From: Streptomyces spinosus | GTDB taxonomy: Bacteria; Actinomycetota; Actinomycetes; Streptomycetales; Streptomycetaceae | Reading direction: 5' to 3' | DNA: 64,000 bases | NCBI RefSeq assembly: GCF_020400655.1 | Contig: NZ_JAINRC010000003.1 | Coordinates: 1 to 64,000 of the forward strand | Shown here: in pieces, positions 19,552 to 28,462 of the stretch | Layout of the letters: every line of letters starts with the position of its first letter | Numbering within the stretch: the stretch's first letter is position 1 | Translations under genes and position numbers: made by a program | The notes under the pieces: model-generated | Databases searched by the model: none | What the model was told of the DNA's origin: nothing | Seen by the model: the letters and a program-made list of their open reading frames with translations, nothing else

Positions 19552-20511
19552 ATGCGCATTGTGGTTCTGGCAGGCGGCATCGGCGGTGCCCGTTTCCTGC
19601 GCGGTCTGAAGCGGGCCGTGCCGGACGCGGACGTCACGGTCATCGGCAACACCGGCGACGACATCCACCTCTTCGGTCTCAAGGTCTGCCCGGACCTGGA
19701 CACGGTGATGTACACGCTGGGCGGCGGCATCAACGAGGAGCAGGGCTGGGGGCGGACGGACGAGACCTTCCACCTCAAGGAGGAGCTGGCGGCCTACGGC
19801 GTCGGCCCGGAATGGTTCGGGCTCGGCGACCGGGACTTCGCCACGCACATCGTGCGGACGCAGATGCTGAGCGCCGGCTATCCGCTGAGCGCGGTCACCG
19901 AGGCGCTGTGCGACCGCTGGAAGCCGGGCGTCCGGCTGATCCCGATGACCGACGACCGCGTCGAGACGCACGTGGCCGTCGAGCTGGACGGGGAGCGCAA
20001 GGCGATCCACTTCCAGGAGTACTGGGTCAGGCTGCGGGCCTCCGTCCCGGCCGAGGCGGTCGTCCCGGTCGGCGCCGAGCAGTCCAAGCCGGCCCCGGGT
20101 GTGCTGGAGGCCATCGCCGGGGCGGACGTGATCCTCTTCCCGCCGTCCAACCCGGTCGTGTCCATCGGCACGATCCTCGCCGTGCCCGGCATCCGCGAGG
20201 CCATCGCCGAGGCGGGCGTGCCCGTGGTCGGCCTGTCCCCGATCGTCGGGGACGCGCCCGTGCGCGGCATGGCCGACAAGGTGCTGGCCGCCGTCGGCGT
20301 GGAGTCCACGGCCGCCGCGGTCGCCGAGCACTACGGCTCCGGGCTGCTGGACGGCTGGCTGGTCGACACCGTCGACGCGGGCGCGGTCGAGCGGGTCGAG
20401 GCGGACGGCATCCGCTGCCGGGCCGTACCGCTGATGATGACCGACCTGGACGCGACCGCGCGGATGGCACGGGAGGCGCTGGCGCTGGCCGAGGAGGTGC
20501 GGGGGGCATGA
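19552..20511 (+). CDS. fbiA: 2-phospho-L-lactate transferase (CofD/FbiA), coenzyme F420 synthesis
   Basis: This 319-residue enzyme transfers the phospholactyl or phosphoenolpyruvyl moiety to 7,8-didemethyl-8-hydroxy-5-deazariboflavin to make F420-0 or its dehydro form. The nucleotide-binding start is [36 protein letters not shown] at about residues 35-54 is the family signature, followed by the [11 protein letters not shown] segment. No Shine-Dalgarno is visible before ATG 19552, so the mRNA may be leaderless. The stop overlaps the fbiB start (ATGA), indicating coupled expression. Confidence 0.95.
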   Translation: MRIVVLAGGIGGARFLRGLKRAVPDADVTVIGNTGDDIHLFGLKVCPDLDTVMYTLGGGINEEQGWGRTDETFHLKEELAAYGVGPEWFGLGDRDFATHIVRTQMLSAGYPLSAVTEALCDRWKPGVRLIPMTDDRVETHVAVELDGERKAIHFQEYWVRLRASVPAEAVVPVGAEQSKPAPGVLEAIAGADVILFPPSNPVVSIGTILAVPGIREAIAEAGVPVVGLSPIVGDAPVRGMADKVLAAVGVESTAAAVAEHYGSGLLDGWLVDTVDAGAVERVEADGIRCRAVPLMMTDLDATARMAREALALAEEVRGA

Positions 20512-21833
20512 GCGACACGGCGTCCGCCGGGGCCGGGAGCCCCGGGTACCGCGTCTGGGCCCTGTCCGGCATCCCCGAGGTGCAGCCGGGTGACGACCTC
20601 GCCAAGCTGATCGCCGCGACCGAGCCGGGGCTGGCCGACGGGGACGTGCTGATCGTCACCTCGAAGATCGTCTCCAAGGCCGAGGGCCGGATCGTGCGGG
20701 CGGCCGACCGGGAGGCCGCGATCGACGCCGAGACGGTCCGGGTCGTGGCCCGGCGCGGCCCGCTGCGCATCGTGGAGAACCGGCAGGGCCTGGTCATGGC
20801 CGCCGCCGGGGTCGACGCCTCGAACACCCCCGCCGGGACCGTGCTCCTGCTGCCCGAGGACCCGGACGCGTCCGCGCGCGCGATCCGGGCGGGCCTGCGC
20901 GCCGCCCTCGGGGTCGACGTCGGCGTCGTCGTCAGTGACACGTTCGGGCGACCTTGGCGCGCGGGGCTCACCGACGTCGCGATCGGCGCCGCCGGGGTGC
21001 GCGTGCTGGACGACCTGCGTGGGGGCGCGGACGCGCACGGCAACCCGCTGAGCGCGACCGTCGTCGCCACGGCGGACGAGCTGGCCGCCGCCGGTGACCT
21101 GGTCAAGGGCAAGGCGGCGGGCCTGCCGGTGGCCGTGGTGCGCGGGCTGCCGCATGCCGTGGCCGACGAGCACGGGGACGGGGCCAGGGCGCTGGTGCGC
21201 GGCGCGCGGGACGACATGTTCCGGCTCGGCACCTCCGAGGCCGTGCGGGAGGCCGTGACCCAGCGCCGTACCGTGCGGGCGTTCACCGACGAGCCGGTGG
21301 ACCCCGGCGCGGTCCGGCGCGCGGTGGCCGCCGCCGTCACCGCGCCCGCCCCGCACCACACCACGCCGTGGCGGTTCGTGCTGCTGGAGTCGGAGGAGTC
21401 GCGGGTACGGCTGCTCGACGCGATGCGGGACGCCTGGATCGAGGACCTGCGCCGGGACGGCAAGGGCGAGGAGTCCATCGCGAAGCGGATCCGGCGCGGT
21501 GACGTGCTGCGCAACGCGCCGTACCTGGTCGTGCCGTGCCTCGTCATGGACGGCTCCCACGCCTACGGAGACGCCCGGCGGGACGCTGCCGAGCGGGAGA
21601 TGTTCGTCGTCGCGATGGGCGCGGGCGTGCAGAACCTGCTGGTCGCGCTGGCCGGGGAGCGGCTGGGCTCGGCGTGGGTGTCGTCCACGATGTTCTGCCG
21701 GGACGTGGTGCGCGAGGTGCTCGGGCTGCCGGCGGACTGGGACCCGATGGGCGCGGTGGCGGTCGGCCACCCGGCGCAGGAGCCGAGACCGCGGCCGGCG
21801 CGGGAGCCGGGGGCGTTCGTGGCGGTGCGGTGA
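20508..21833 (+). CDS. fbiB: Bifunctional coenzyme F420:L-glutamate ligase / nitroreductase-domain protein
   Basis: This 441-residue fusion protein has an N-terminal CofE domain (residues about 15-240; [28 protein letters not shown]) that adds glutamate to F420-0 with GTP. The C-terminal FMN-binding nitroreductase-fold domain (about 245-441; [25 protein letters not shown]) in mycobacteria reduces dehydro-F420-0 and extends the polyglutamate tail. This two-domain form is the actinobacterial FbiB. It is translationally coupled to fbiA by a 4-bp overlap. fbiC and fbiD are not in the window. Confidence 0.95.
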   Translation: MSDTASAGAGSPGYRVWALSGIPEVQPGDDLAKLIAATEPGLADGDVLIVTSKIVSKAEGRIVRAADREAAIDAETVRVVARRGPLRIVENRQGLVMAAAGVDASNTPAGTVLLLPEDPDASARAIRAGLRAALGVDVGVVVSDTFGRPWRAGLTDVAIGAAGVRVLDDLRGGADAHGNPLSATVVATADELAAAGDLVKGKAAGLPVAVVRGLPHAVADEHGDGARALVRGARDDMFRLGTSEAVREAVTQRRTVRAFTDEPVDPGAVRRAVAAAVTAPAPHHTTPWRFVLLESEESRVRLLDAMRDAWIEDLRRDGKGEESIAKRIRRGDVLRNAPYLVVPCLVMDGSHAYGDARRDAAEREMFVVAMGAGVQNLLVALAGERLGSAWVSSTMFCRDVVREVLGLPADWDPMGAVAVGHPAQEPRPRPAREPGAFVAVR

Positions 21834-21946
21834 GTCCGGCGCGCAGACCGGTCCGCCCCGGTCCGCCCCGAGGCGGCCCCGTGGGCGCGCCGACCGCCTA
21901 GTCTCGTAGACGGCACCGCACCCCTTTGGACACAGAGGACCCCTTC

Positions 21947-22969
21947 GTGGCAGGACGTTTCCCCCAGCGGCCCACGCGTACGACCGTGCGCGGCGGGCAC
22001 GTCGCCGTACCGGCGGGGGCCGCTGCCGGGATACCGCGGCAGGGTGCGGTGCCCGCGCGGGTACGGCGGTGGGTGCCGGACGGGCCGCTGGACCTCGGGC
22101 TGACCCTCGGGCCGCTGCGGCGCGGCCCCGCCGACCCGACCTTCCGGGCCACGGCCGACGGGTCCGTGTGGCGGGCCTGCCGTACGCCCGCCGGGCCGGG
22201 GACGCTGCGGGTGCGGGCGTACGGCGGTGAGGTGTTCGGTGAGGCGTGGGGGCCGGGTGCCGGGTGGCTGCTGGAGCAGTTGCCGGAGCTGCTCGGTGCC
22301 GGTGACGATCCCGGCGCGTTCGTGCCGCGGCACCGGGTGGTCGCGCTGGCGCGGCACCGGCGGCCGGGGCTGCGGCTGACCCGGACCGGTCTGGTGCTGG
22401 AGTCGCTGATCCCGTCCGTGCTGGAGCAGAAGGTCACCACCGACGAGGCGTACCGGGCGTGGCGGCTGCTCGTCCGCTGGTTCGGGGAGCCGGCGCCGGG
22501 TCCCGCGGGCGTCGGTGAACGGCCGATGTGGGTGATGCCGGCCCCGCGGACCTGGGCGCTGATCCCCTCCTGGGAGTGGCACCGGGCCGGGGTCGACGAC
22601 AAGCGGGCGTCCACGATCCTGCGGGCCGTACGGGTCGCCGCGCGGCTGGAGCAGGCCGTGGGGATGCCGGCGGCCGAGGCCCGGGCGCGGCTGGAGGTCG
22701 TGCCGGGGGTGGGGCCGTGGACGTCGGCGGAAGTGGTGCAGCGCAGTCATGGGGCGGCGGACGCGGTGACCGTCGGGGACCTGCACCTGCCCGGGATCGT
22801 CGGGTGGGCGCTGGACGGGAACCGGGACGCCGACGACGCGGAGATGCTGCGCTTGCTCGAGCCGTACGCCGGGCAGCGGCACCGGGCGGCTCGGTTGATC
22901 CTGCTGAGCGGGCGTGTGCCGGCGCGGCGGAAGCCGAAGATGCCCCGGGTGGACATCGGGTTGCTGTGA
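21947..22969 (+). CDS. DNA-3-methyladenine glycosylase II-type (AlkA, HhH-GPD) protein
   Basis: This 340-residue base-excision repair glycosylase removes alkylated bases. The helix-hairpin-helix is LEVVPGVGPWTSAEVVQ, followed by DAVTVGDLHLPG with the catalytic Asp. Upstream, ESLIPSVLEQKVTTDEAYRA matches the AlkA-like 'ILxQQVS' segment. The N-terminal 150 residues form the AlkA-type accessory domain. GTG 21947 has AGAGGA eight bases upstream and is preferred over a TTG seven codons earlier. It is transcribed in the same direction as fbiB but has its own 113-bp leader. Confidence 0.88.
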   Translation: MAGRFPQRPTRTTVRGGHVAVPAGAAAGIPRQGAVPARVRRWVPDGPLDLGLTLGPLRRGPADPTFRATADGSVWRACRTPAGPGTLRVRAYGGEVFGEAWGPGAGWLLEQLPELLGAGDDPGAFVPRHRVVALARHRRPGLRLTRTGLVLESLIPSVLEQKVTTDEAYRAWRLLVRWFGEPAPGPAGVGERPMWVMPAPRTWALIPSWEWHRAGVDDKRASTILRAVRVAARLEQAVGMPAAEARARLEVVPGVGPWTSAEVVQRSHGAADAVTVGDLHLPGIVGWALDGNRDADDAEMLRLLEPYAGQRHRAARLILLSGRVPARRKPKMPRVDIGLL

Positions 22970-23057
22970 CCCGCGGTGCGTCGGGCCGGCGCCGGGCCGG
23001 GCGGCGGTTTCGCTTGCGCTTGCCTGTGCCGGGGGCTGCTGCCGGGCCTGGGGTCAG

Positions 23058-23181
23058 CTCACGGCGCCGGCCGGATGCCCGGAGCTGCCGCCGGCCGGGG
23101 GGTGTCGCTCACCGGCGCCGGCCGGGTGCCCGGAGCTGCCGCCGGCCAGGGGTCCGCTCACCGGCACTGGCCGGGTGCCGC
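23058..23181. repeat. Tandem ~50-bp intergenic repeat, about 2.5 copies
   Basis: Copies start at 23058, 23108 and 23157, each opening CTCACcGGC and containing GGCCGGGTGCCCGGAGCTG or a close variant. The third copy is partial. Confidence 0.75.
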
Positions 23182-23300
23182 TGCGCCCACCCGTGCCGCC
23201 CCAGCGGCACGACTGCCCGCAGCTGCGCGGGTGCGAGCGGCACTGTGGGGCCGACGGTGCCGCCGTTCCCGAGGGGCGCGGGGAACTGCGCGGGTGACCC
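23175..23300. repeat. Streptomyces-type dispersed intergenic repeat with inverted repeat
   Basis: GTGCCGCTG (23175-23183) and CAGCGGCAC (23202-23210) form a 9-bp stem. The following GGGGCGCGGGGAACTGCGCG at about 23272-23292 is a sequence I recall as recurring in many Streptomyces intergenic regions. Confidence 0.5.
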
Positions 23301-23348
23301 ACTACGGACCGCGGACGGCATCCGGTGGCGCGCCGGCTCCGGTCCCCT

Positions 23349-24431
23349 CTACTGGTCGGAAGAGAAACGCACCGCTCCCGCCGGGATACGGGCATCGCAC
23401 CAGACCCGCGCGCCGTCCCGGAGTTCGTTGTCCGCGCCCACGACCGCGCCGTCGCCGATGACCGTCCCGGTGAGGACGGAGCGTTCGCCGACGCGGGCGC
23501 GGGTGCCGATGAGGGAGTCGGTGATGACGGCGCCGGGTTCGATGACGGCGCCCGGCAGGATCGTGGAGCCGAAGATCCGCGCGCCCTGCGCCACGAACGC
23601 GCCCTCGCCCACCACGGTGCCGCCGGCCAGCTTGGCGTCGGGCGCCACCGTGGCCGTCGGCAGTACGAGCCGGTCGCCGCAGCGGCCGGGGACCGCCGGG
23701 GACGGGGCCCGGCCCAGGACCAGGTCGGCCGAGCCGCGGACGAACGCGGCGGGGGTGCCGAGGTCCAGCCAGTACGTGGAGTCGACCATGCCCTGCAGAT
23801 GCGCGCCGGCCGCCAGGAGGCCGGGGAAGGTCTCGCGTTCCACGGACACCGGCCGGCCCGCCGGGATGGTGTCGATGACCGAGCGGCGGAAGACGTACGC
23901 CCCCGCGTTGATCTGGTCGGTGACGATCTCCTCCGGCGTCTGCGGCTTCTCCAGGAAGGCCAGGACGCGGCCGGTCCCGTCGGTCGGCACGAGGCCGTAG
24001 GCGCGCGGGTCCGTCACCTGCGTCAGATGGAGCGAGACGTCGGCGCCCGTCGACTCGTGGGTGTCCACGAGGGCCCCGATGTCCAGCCCGGTCAGGATGT
24101 CCCCGTTGAAGATCAGCACCGGGTCGTCGGGACCGGAGTGCAGACGGGCGGCGACGTTGCGGATGGCTCCGCCCGTGCCGAGCGGCTCCTCCTCGGTCAC
24201 GTACTCGATGTGCAGGCCCAGCGCGGAGCCGTCGCCGAAGTACGGCTCGAAGACCTCTGCCAGATAGCTGGTGGCGAGGACGATGTGCTCGACGCCCGCC
24301 GCCCGGGCGCGCGCCAGCTGGTGGGTGAGGAACGGCACCCCCGCGGCCGGGACCATCGGCTTCGGTGTGTACACCGTGAGCGGCCGCAGCCGGGTGCCTT
24401 TGCCGCCGACCAGGAGGATCGCTTCTGTCAC
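23349..24431 (-). CDS. manC: Mannose-1-phosphate guanylyltransferase-type nucleotidyltransferase
   Basis: This 360-residue protein has an N-terminal nucleotidyltransferase domain (ILLVGGKGTRLRPLT, PKPMVPAAG; GTGGAIRNV; DILTGLDIGAL with the metal-binding Asp). The C-terminal left-handed beta-helix hexapeptide repeats (about 255-345) show the VVGEGAFVAQGARIFGS pattern. In this actinobacterial context it most likely makes GDP-mannose from mannose-1-phosphate. Glucose-1-phosphate uridylyl- or thymidylyltransferase activity cannot be excluded from sequence alone. The start is GTG 24431. It follows the amidase gene on the same strand. Confidence 0.85.
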   Translation of the reverse strand: MTEAILLVGGKGTRLRPLTVYTPKPMVPAAGVPFLTHQLARARAAGVEHIVLATSYLAEVFEPYFGDGSALGLHIEYVTEEEPLGTGGAIRNVAARLHSGPDDPVLIFNGDILTGLDIGALVDTHESTGADVSLHLTQVTDPRAYGLVPTDGTGRVLAFLEKPQTPEEIVTDQINAGAYVFRRSVIDTIPAGRPVSVERETFPGLLAAGAHLQGMVDSTYWLDLGTPAAFVRGSADLVLGRAPSPAVPGRCGDRLVLPTATVAPDAKLAGGTVVGEGAFVAQGARIFGSTILPGAVIEPGAVITDSLIGTRARVGERSVLTGTVIGDGAVVGADNELRDGARVWCDARIPAGAVRFSSDQ

Positions 24432-24595
24432 CTGTCGTCTCTGCTTCCTGCCGGGACCGGCCGAACTACTCGTCACACTCGTTTCGGCCGGTCAGTGTAT
24501 GCAGACCGTGCGACGACGCCCTCGATGGCCGCGCGGTGTCCCGCGAGATCGGCGTGCGGTTTCCCCCGGCCGCCCCCGCTCCGGCCGCTGCGGCC

Positions 24596-26059
24596 TCAGC
24601 GCCCCTGGTACCTCGCCGCGCTGGAGCGGGCCGTGCCGAGCTCGGCGTAGAGCCGCTTGCCGGGGCACTCCGTGGCGAACCCGTCGCGATGGCCGGAGAT
24701 CACGTTCAGTCGTACGTTCTTCCCCTTGGGGTAGAGATTGCCACCGCCCGACGTGAGATATGTCCTCGCGTTCGGATCGACCCCGTAGAGCCCGAGCTTC
24801 CACGCGGTGAGCCGGGCGATGGCCGTCACCGCGGCGCTCGACGGCTTGGTCGCGCCGTAGCTGCCGATCACGGCGATGCCCGTGGTGCCGGTGTTGAAAC
24901 CGAGGGTGTGCGCGCCGAGCACCGCCTTGGCGGCGCCCCCGGCCCGGCCCTCGTAGAGGGTTCCGCACTTGTCGACGAGGAAGTTGTAGCCGATGTCCCG
25001 CCAGCCCATGCTCTTGACGTGGTAGCGGTAGATACCGCGGATGACGGAGGGGGCCTGGGCGCAGGTGTACGCGTTGCCCGTGGCGGTGTGGTGGACGAAG
25101 GCCGCCTTGATCTTGTTGGTGTAGACGAACCCGCGCTCGCGCAGCGACTCGTCCGCGCCCCAGCCCCGGCGCGTGACGATCCGCGGGCGTGGCCCGATGT
25201 ACGGCTTCCCCCGCACCGGCCCCTGGAGGCGGGTCAGCTCCTGCTCGGTGGCCGGCCGGTCCAGTTCCGGGATCGCGGTGGCGCCGAACGCGGTGATGTC
25301 CGCGTTGGCGGCCGACGCGGCCAGCGCGGCCTCCGTGTCCAGGGCGGTGCGGGGCGGGTCGTCGTCGCGCGGGGTCCGGGGCGGTCCTTCTCCGGTCCCC
25401 CCGCCGTCCCCCGCGGCCGGCCCGGTTCCCGGGTCCACCAGTTCCAGCCGCAGCCCCGGCGGCAGCGACGCGCCCGGCCTGCCGGCCCGCGTCCCGGAGG
25501 GGAGCCCGGTGCCGTCCCCGCCGCCCGGCCCCGCCGCCCGCACCCGCACCTCCACACCGTCGCAGTCCCCCACCCACAGCGGCGCCGTCGCCCCGCGCAC
25601 CCGCCGGGAGGAGCCCTCCGCCGTACCGGGGTCGGCCCGGTGGTCGGCGTTGTGCGTCTCGACGTCCTGCCAGCCGGACCACCGCCCCGTCACGGTGGAC
25701 CGGGTGCGTACCCGCACCCGTCCCCGCAGCTCGGTGTCCGGGTCGTCCCAGACCACGCCGAGCAGCGAGAACCGTTCGAGGCCGGCCCGGTACAGCCCCT
25801 GCTCCGGGGCCGCGCCGGCGACCCGCTCGCGGGAGAGCGGGAGAAGCGGCAGCGACCGCGTGCTGCCCGGGACCGCGGTCCGGTCCCGGTCGGTCGCGGG
25901 GGTCGCCGTGGCCGCGGCGGAAGCGGTCGCGGCGGTCGCGGGCGGGGCGGGAGCGAGCACCAGGGCCGTGACGAAGGCGAGGCCGAGCGAACGGACGGCG
26001 AGCGGGGAGGCGGCAGAGGAGGAGGTGAGGAATCCACGCATGGTCATGATCGTGGACAT
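24596..26059 (-). CDS. Secreted peptidoglycan-recognition type N-acetylmuramoyl-L-alanine amidase
   Basis: This 487-residue exported protein has a signal peptide (LGLAFVTALVLAPAPPATAA). An N-terminal sheet-like region contains TGRWSGWQDVETH, and a Pro/Gly-rich linker follows. A C-terminal amidase_2/PGRP domain runs from about residue 295 to 475. Zinc ligands are visible as the His in FVHHTATG, the His in ISGHRDG and the Cys in TECPGK, and GYNFLVDKCGTLYEGR is the family core. It cleaves the amide between MurNAc and L-Ala. Start choice is among three close ATGs. I use 26059, which lacks a Shine-Dalgarno and may be leaderless. Confidence 0.9.
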   Translation of the reverse strand: MSTIMTMRGFLTSSSAASPLAVRSLGLAFVTALVLAPAPPATAATASAAATATPATDRDRTAVPGSTRSLPLLPLSRERVAGAAPEQGLYRAGLERFSLLGVVWDDPDTELRGRVRVRTRSTVTGRWSGWQDVETHNADHRADPGTAEGSSRRVRGATAPLWVGDCDGVEVRVRAAGPGGGDGTGLPSGTRAGRPGASLPPGLRLELVDPGTGPAAGDGGGTGEGPPRTPRDDDPPRTALDTEAALAASAANADITAFGATAIPELDRPATEQELTRLQGPVRGKPYIGPRPRIVTRRGWGADESLRERGFVYTNKIKAAFVHHTATGNAYTCAQAPSVIRGIYRYHVKSMGWRDIGYNFLVDKCGTLYEGRAGGAAKAVLGAHTLGFNTGTTGIAVIGSYGATKPSSAAVTAIARLTAWKLGLYGVDPNARTYLTSGGGNLYPKGKNVRLNVISGHRDGFATECPGKRLYAELGTARSSAARYQGR

Positions 26060-26170
26060 AGTCGTACATATCTGTCCATCCGTGAACTGACGGCCCGTCG
26101 GGAGGCGTTCCGCCGAACCGGTGGCCCCGCCGCCCGCCGCGCACCCCCGCCCGCGCGTACCCTGTCCCGG

Positions 26171-26926
26171 GTGAACGCCACCGATCGCACCCCTGCCGAC
26201 CTGCTGACTTCCGCCCTCGCCGCGGATCCCGGCCGCCCGCTGGTGACCTTCTACGACGACGCCACGGGCGAGCGCGTCGAACTGTCCGTGGCCACCTTCG
26301 CCAACTGGGTGGCCAAGACCGCCAACCTCCTCCAGGGCGACCTCGCCGCCGGGCCCGGTGACCGGGTCGCGCTGCTGCTGCCCGCGCACTGGCAGACGGC
26401 GGTGTGGCTGCTGGCCTGCTCGTCGGTGGGCGCGGTCGCGGACGTCGCCGGGGACCCGGCGGCGGCCGACGTCGTCGTGAGCGGACCGGACTCGCTCGAG
26501 GCGGCGCGCGCCTGCACCGGCGAGCGAGTGGCGCTGGCGCTGCGGCCGTTGGGCGGACGCTTCCCGCAGACTCCGCCCGGGTTCATCGACTACGCCGTGG
26601 AAGTCCCGGGCCAGGGCGACCGGTTCGCCCCGTTCGCTCCGGTGGATCCGGAGGGGCCTGCGCTCATCGTCGCCGGGCGCGAGTCCAGCGGGGCGGAGGT
26701 CGTCGAGCGGGCCGCTTCCGAAGCGGAGGCGCTCGGGCTCACGGGCCCCGGGTCCCGGTTGCTGTCGGGGCTGCCGTACGACACCTGGGAGGGGCTGGCC
26801 GCGGGGCTGTTCTCGCCGCTGGCCGTCGGGGGGTCGGTGGTGCTGTGCCGGAACCTGGACCGGCTGGACGAGGAGGCGCTCGCCAAGCGGGTGGAGAGCG
26901 AGAGGGTGACCGCGGTAAGGCGCTAG
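26171..26926 (+). CDS. TIGR03089 family protein (N-terminal AMP-ligase-like)
   Basis: This 251-residue protein resembles only the N-terminal part of acyl-adenylate-forming enzymes: FANWVAKTANLLQGDLAAGPG and VALLLPAHWQTAVWLLACSSVGA match the AMP-binding fold. There is no P-loop STGxTGxPK signature and no C-terminal cap domain, so adenylation is unlikely. It is a conserved actinobacterial neighbour of LCP genes. GTG 26171 follows TACCCT by seven bases, which suggests a leaderless transcript. Function is unknown. A scaffold or ligand-binding role is a guess. Confidence 0.85.
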   Translation: MNATDRTPADLLTSALAADPGRPLVTFYDDATGERVELSVATFANWVAKTANLLQGDLAAGPGDRVALLLPAHWQTAVWLLACSSVGAVADVAGDPAAADVVVSGPDSLEAARACTGERVALALRPLGGRFPQTPPGFIDYAVEVPGQGDRFAPFAPVDPEGPALIVAGRESSGAEVVERAASEAEALGLTGPGSRLLSGLPYDTWEGLAAGLFSPLAVGGSVVLCRNLDRLDEEALAKRVESERVTAVRR

Positions 26927-27031
26927 ACGTCACCCGAGTGGAGTAGCAAAGGGCGCCTCCGTCTCCCCCTCCCCGCCATCGTCGTAAGTGCAGGACGCGA
27001 CGCTCGTACGCCATGAGGGGATGGCCCTACC

Positions 27032-28210
27032 GTGACCGACACCGCAGGCAAGCCCGTCGGTCCCGGGGCGGGGGCCTCCGCGACCGGGGACGGGCTGGTA
27101 CGGCGCCGGCGGCGGTGGGGGCGGAACTCCGCGCTGGGGGCGGCCGTACTCCTCGTCGTGGCCGCCGGTGCCGGCTGGGCCGTCTACGCCAGGCTCAGCG
27201 CCAACATCACCGCCGACGAGGCCGCCGCGGCCGAACTGGCCCGGTACGAGCGGGAGCGCCCCACCGCGCTGGTGCGGGACGCGCAGAACATCCTGCTGAT
27301 CGGGTCCGACACCCGGGCCGGGGACGGCAACGGCAAGTACGGGAAGGACGCCGGAACCGAGCGGTCGGACACCACGATCCTGCTGCACCTGGCCGCCGAC
27401 CGGCACAGCGCCACCGCCGTCTCACTGCCCCGGGACCTGATGGTGGACATCCCTGCGTGCGGCCAGGAGGACGGAAGGCGCAGCGACCCGGTGTTCGCGA
27501 TGTTCAACCACGCTTTCCAGGTGGGCGGTTCGGCGTGCACCATCCGGACCGTCGAGAAGCTGACCGGCATCCGGATCGACCACCACATGGTCCTGGACTT
27601 CGCCGGGTTCAAGGAGATGGTGGACGCCGTCGACGGCGTGGAGGTGTGCCTGAAGGAGCCCGTGGACGACAAGGCGGCGAAGCTGAAGCTGCCCGCGGGG
27701 AAGGTCAGGCTGGACGGGGAGCAGGCGCTCGGGTTCGTGCGCGCCCGCAAGTCGCTGGGGAACGGCAGCGACACCGAGCGCATGGAGCGGCAGCAGCGGT
27801 TCCTCGGCTCGCTCGTCAACAAGGTGCGCAGCAGTGACGTCCTGCTGAACCCGGTGAAGCTGTATCCGGTGCTGGACGCGGCGACCTCCTCGCTGACCAC
27901 CGATCCGGAACTGGCGAGTCTGCGCGGTTTGTACCAGTTGGTCCGCGGGTTGCGTGACATCCCCGTCGCACGTGTCCAGTTCCTGACGGTGCCGAGGGAG
28001 TCGTACGTCTACGACGCCAACCGCGATCAGCTCGTGGAGCCGGAGGCCGAGGCGCTGTTCGCCCGGCTGCGGGCCGACCAGCCGGTGGTGGTGACGCAGG
28101 AGAACGCACAGGGAATTCCTGACCAGGACACGGGGTCGGGCGCGGCGGACGGCCCTTCGCCCGCCCCGACGTTCCGCGGGAGGACCGCCGCCGAACAGAC
28201 CTGTGAGTGA
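27032..28210 (+). CDS. LytR-CpsA-Psr (LCP) family glycopolymer ligase, copy 1
   Basis: This 392-residue membrane-anchored protein has a cytoplasmic Arg-rich N-terminus, one helix at about 33-53, then an extracytoplasmic LCP domain. Motifs are NILLIGSDTR, DTTILLHLAADRHSATAVSL and LPRDL, plus the arginines of FVRARKSLGNGSDTERMERQ. LCP enzymes move lipid-linked glycopolymers (teichoic acid, arabinogalactan-like or capsule) to peptidoglycan. There is no LytR_C domain. It ends in a Cys (EQTCE). GTG start with GAGGGG upstream. It is the first of five LCP genes within 10 kb. Confidence 0.93.
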   Translation: MTDTAGKPVGPGAGASATGDGLVRRRRRWGRNSALGAAVLLVVAAGAGWAVYARLSANITADEAAAAELARYERERPTALVRDAQNILLIGSDTRAGDGNGKYGKDAGTERSDTTILLHLAADRHSATAVSLPRDLMVDIPACGQEDGRRSDPVFAMFNHAFQVGGSACTIRTVEKLTGIRIDHHMVLDFAGFKEMVDAVDGVEVCLKEPVDDKAAKLKLPAGKVRLDGEQALGFVRARKSLGNGSDTERMERQQRFLGSLVNKVRSSDVLLNPVKLYPVLDAATSSLTTDPELASLRGLYQLVRGLRDIPVARVQFLTVPRESYVYDANRDQLVEPEAEALFARLRADQPVVVTQENAQGIPDQDTGSGAADGPSPAPTFRGRTAAEQTCE

Positions 28211-28462
28211 GCCGCGCACCGGGGTGGTGAACCGTCGTTCGGAAAATCCGTTCAGAAAATGAGGGGGATTGCCCGGTTGTAGGCATGTCGAATTTGTCAC
28301 CAGCGTCGCTCGACACTGAACTGGGCGGATAGTGTGAGCGATCCGGTGCACCTGGCCGCGAGGTCCGACGGGCTTAGTCGGGGTCATGCACTGTTTCACC
28401 GAGACCCGAGCGCCTTGCAGGGGGAAGGCGCCGCGTGGCCCCGACGGAGGATTCGGACAACC

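Larger units (their letters stand above)
22970..23348. other. Gene-free interval with repeats between glycosylase and manC genes
   Basis: No coding sequence was seen in these 379 bp. The interval holds about 2.5 tandem copies of a roughly 50-bp unit and a GC-rich sequence of a type common between Streptomyces genes (listed separately). It separates two convergent genes. Confidence 0.7.
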
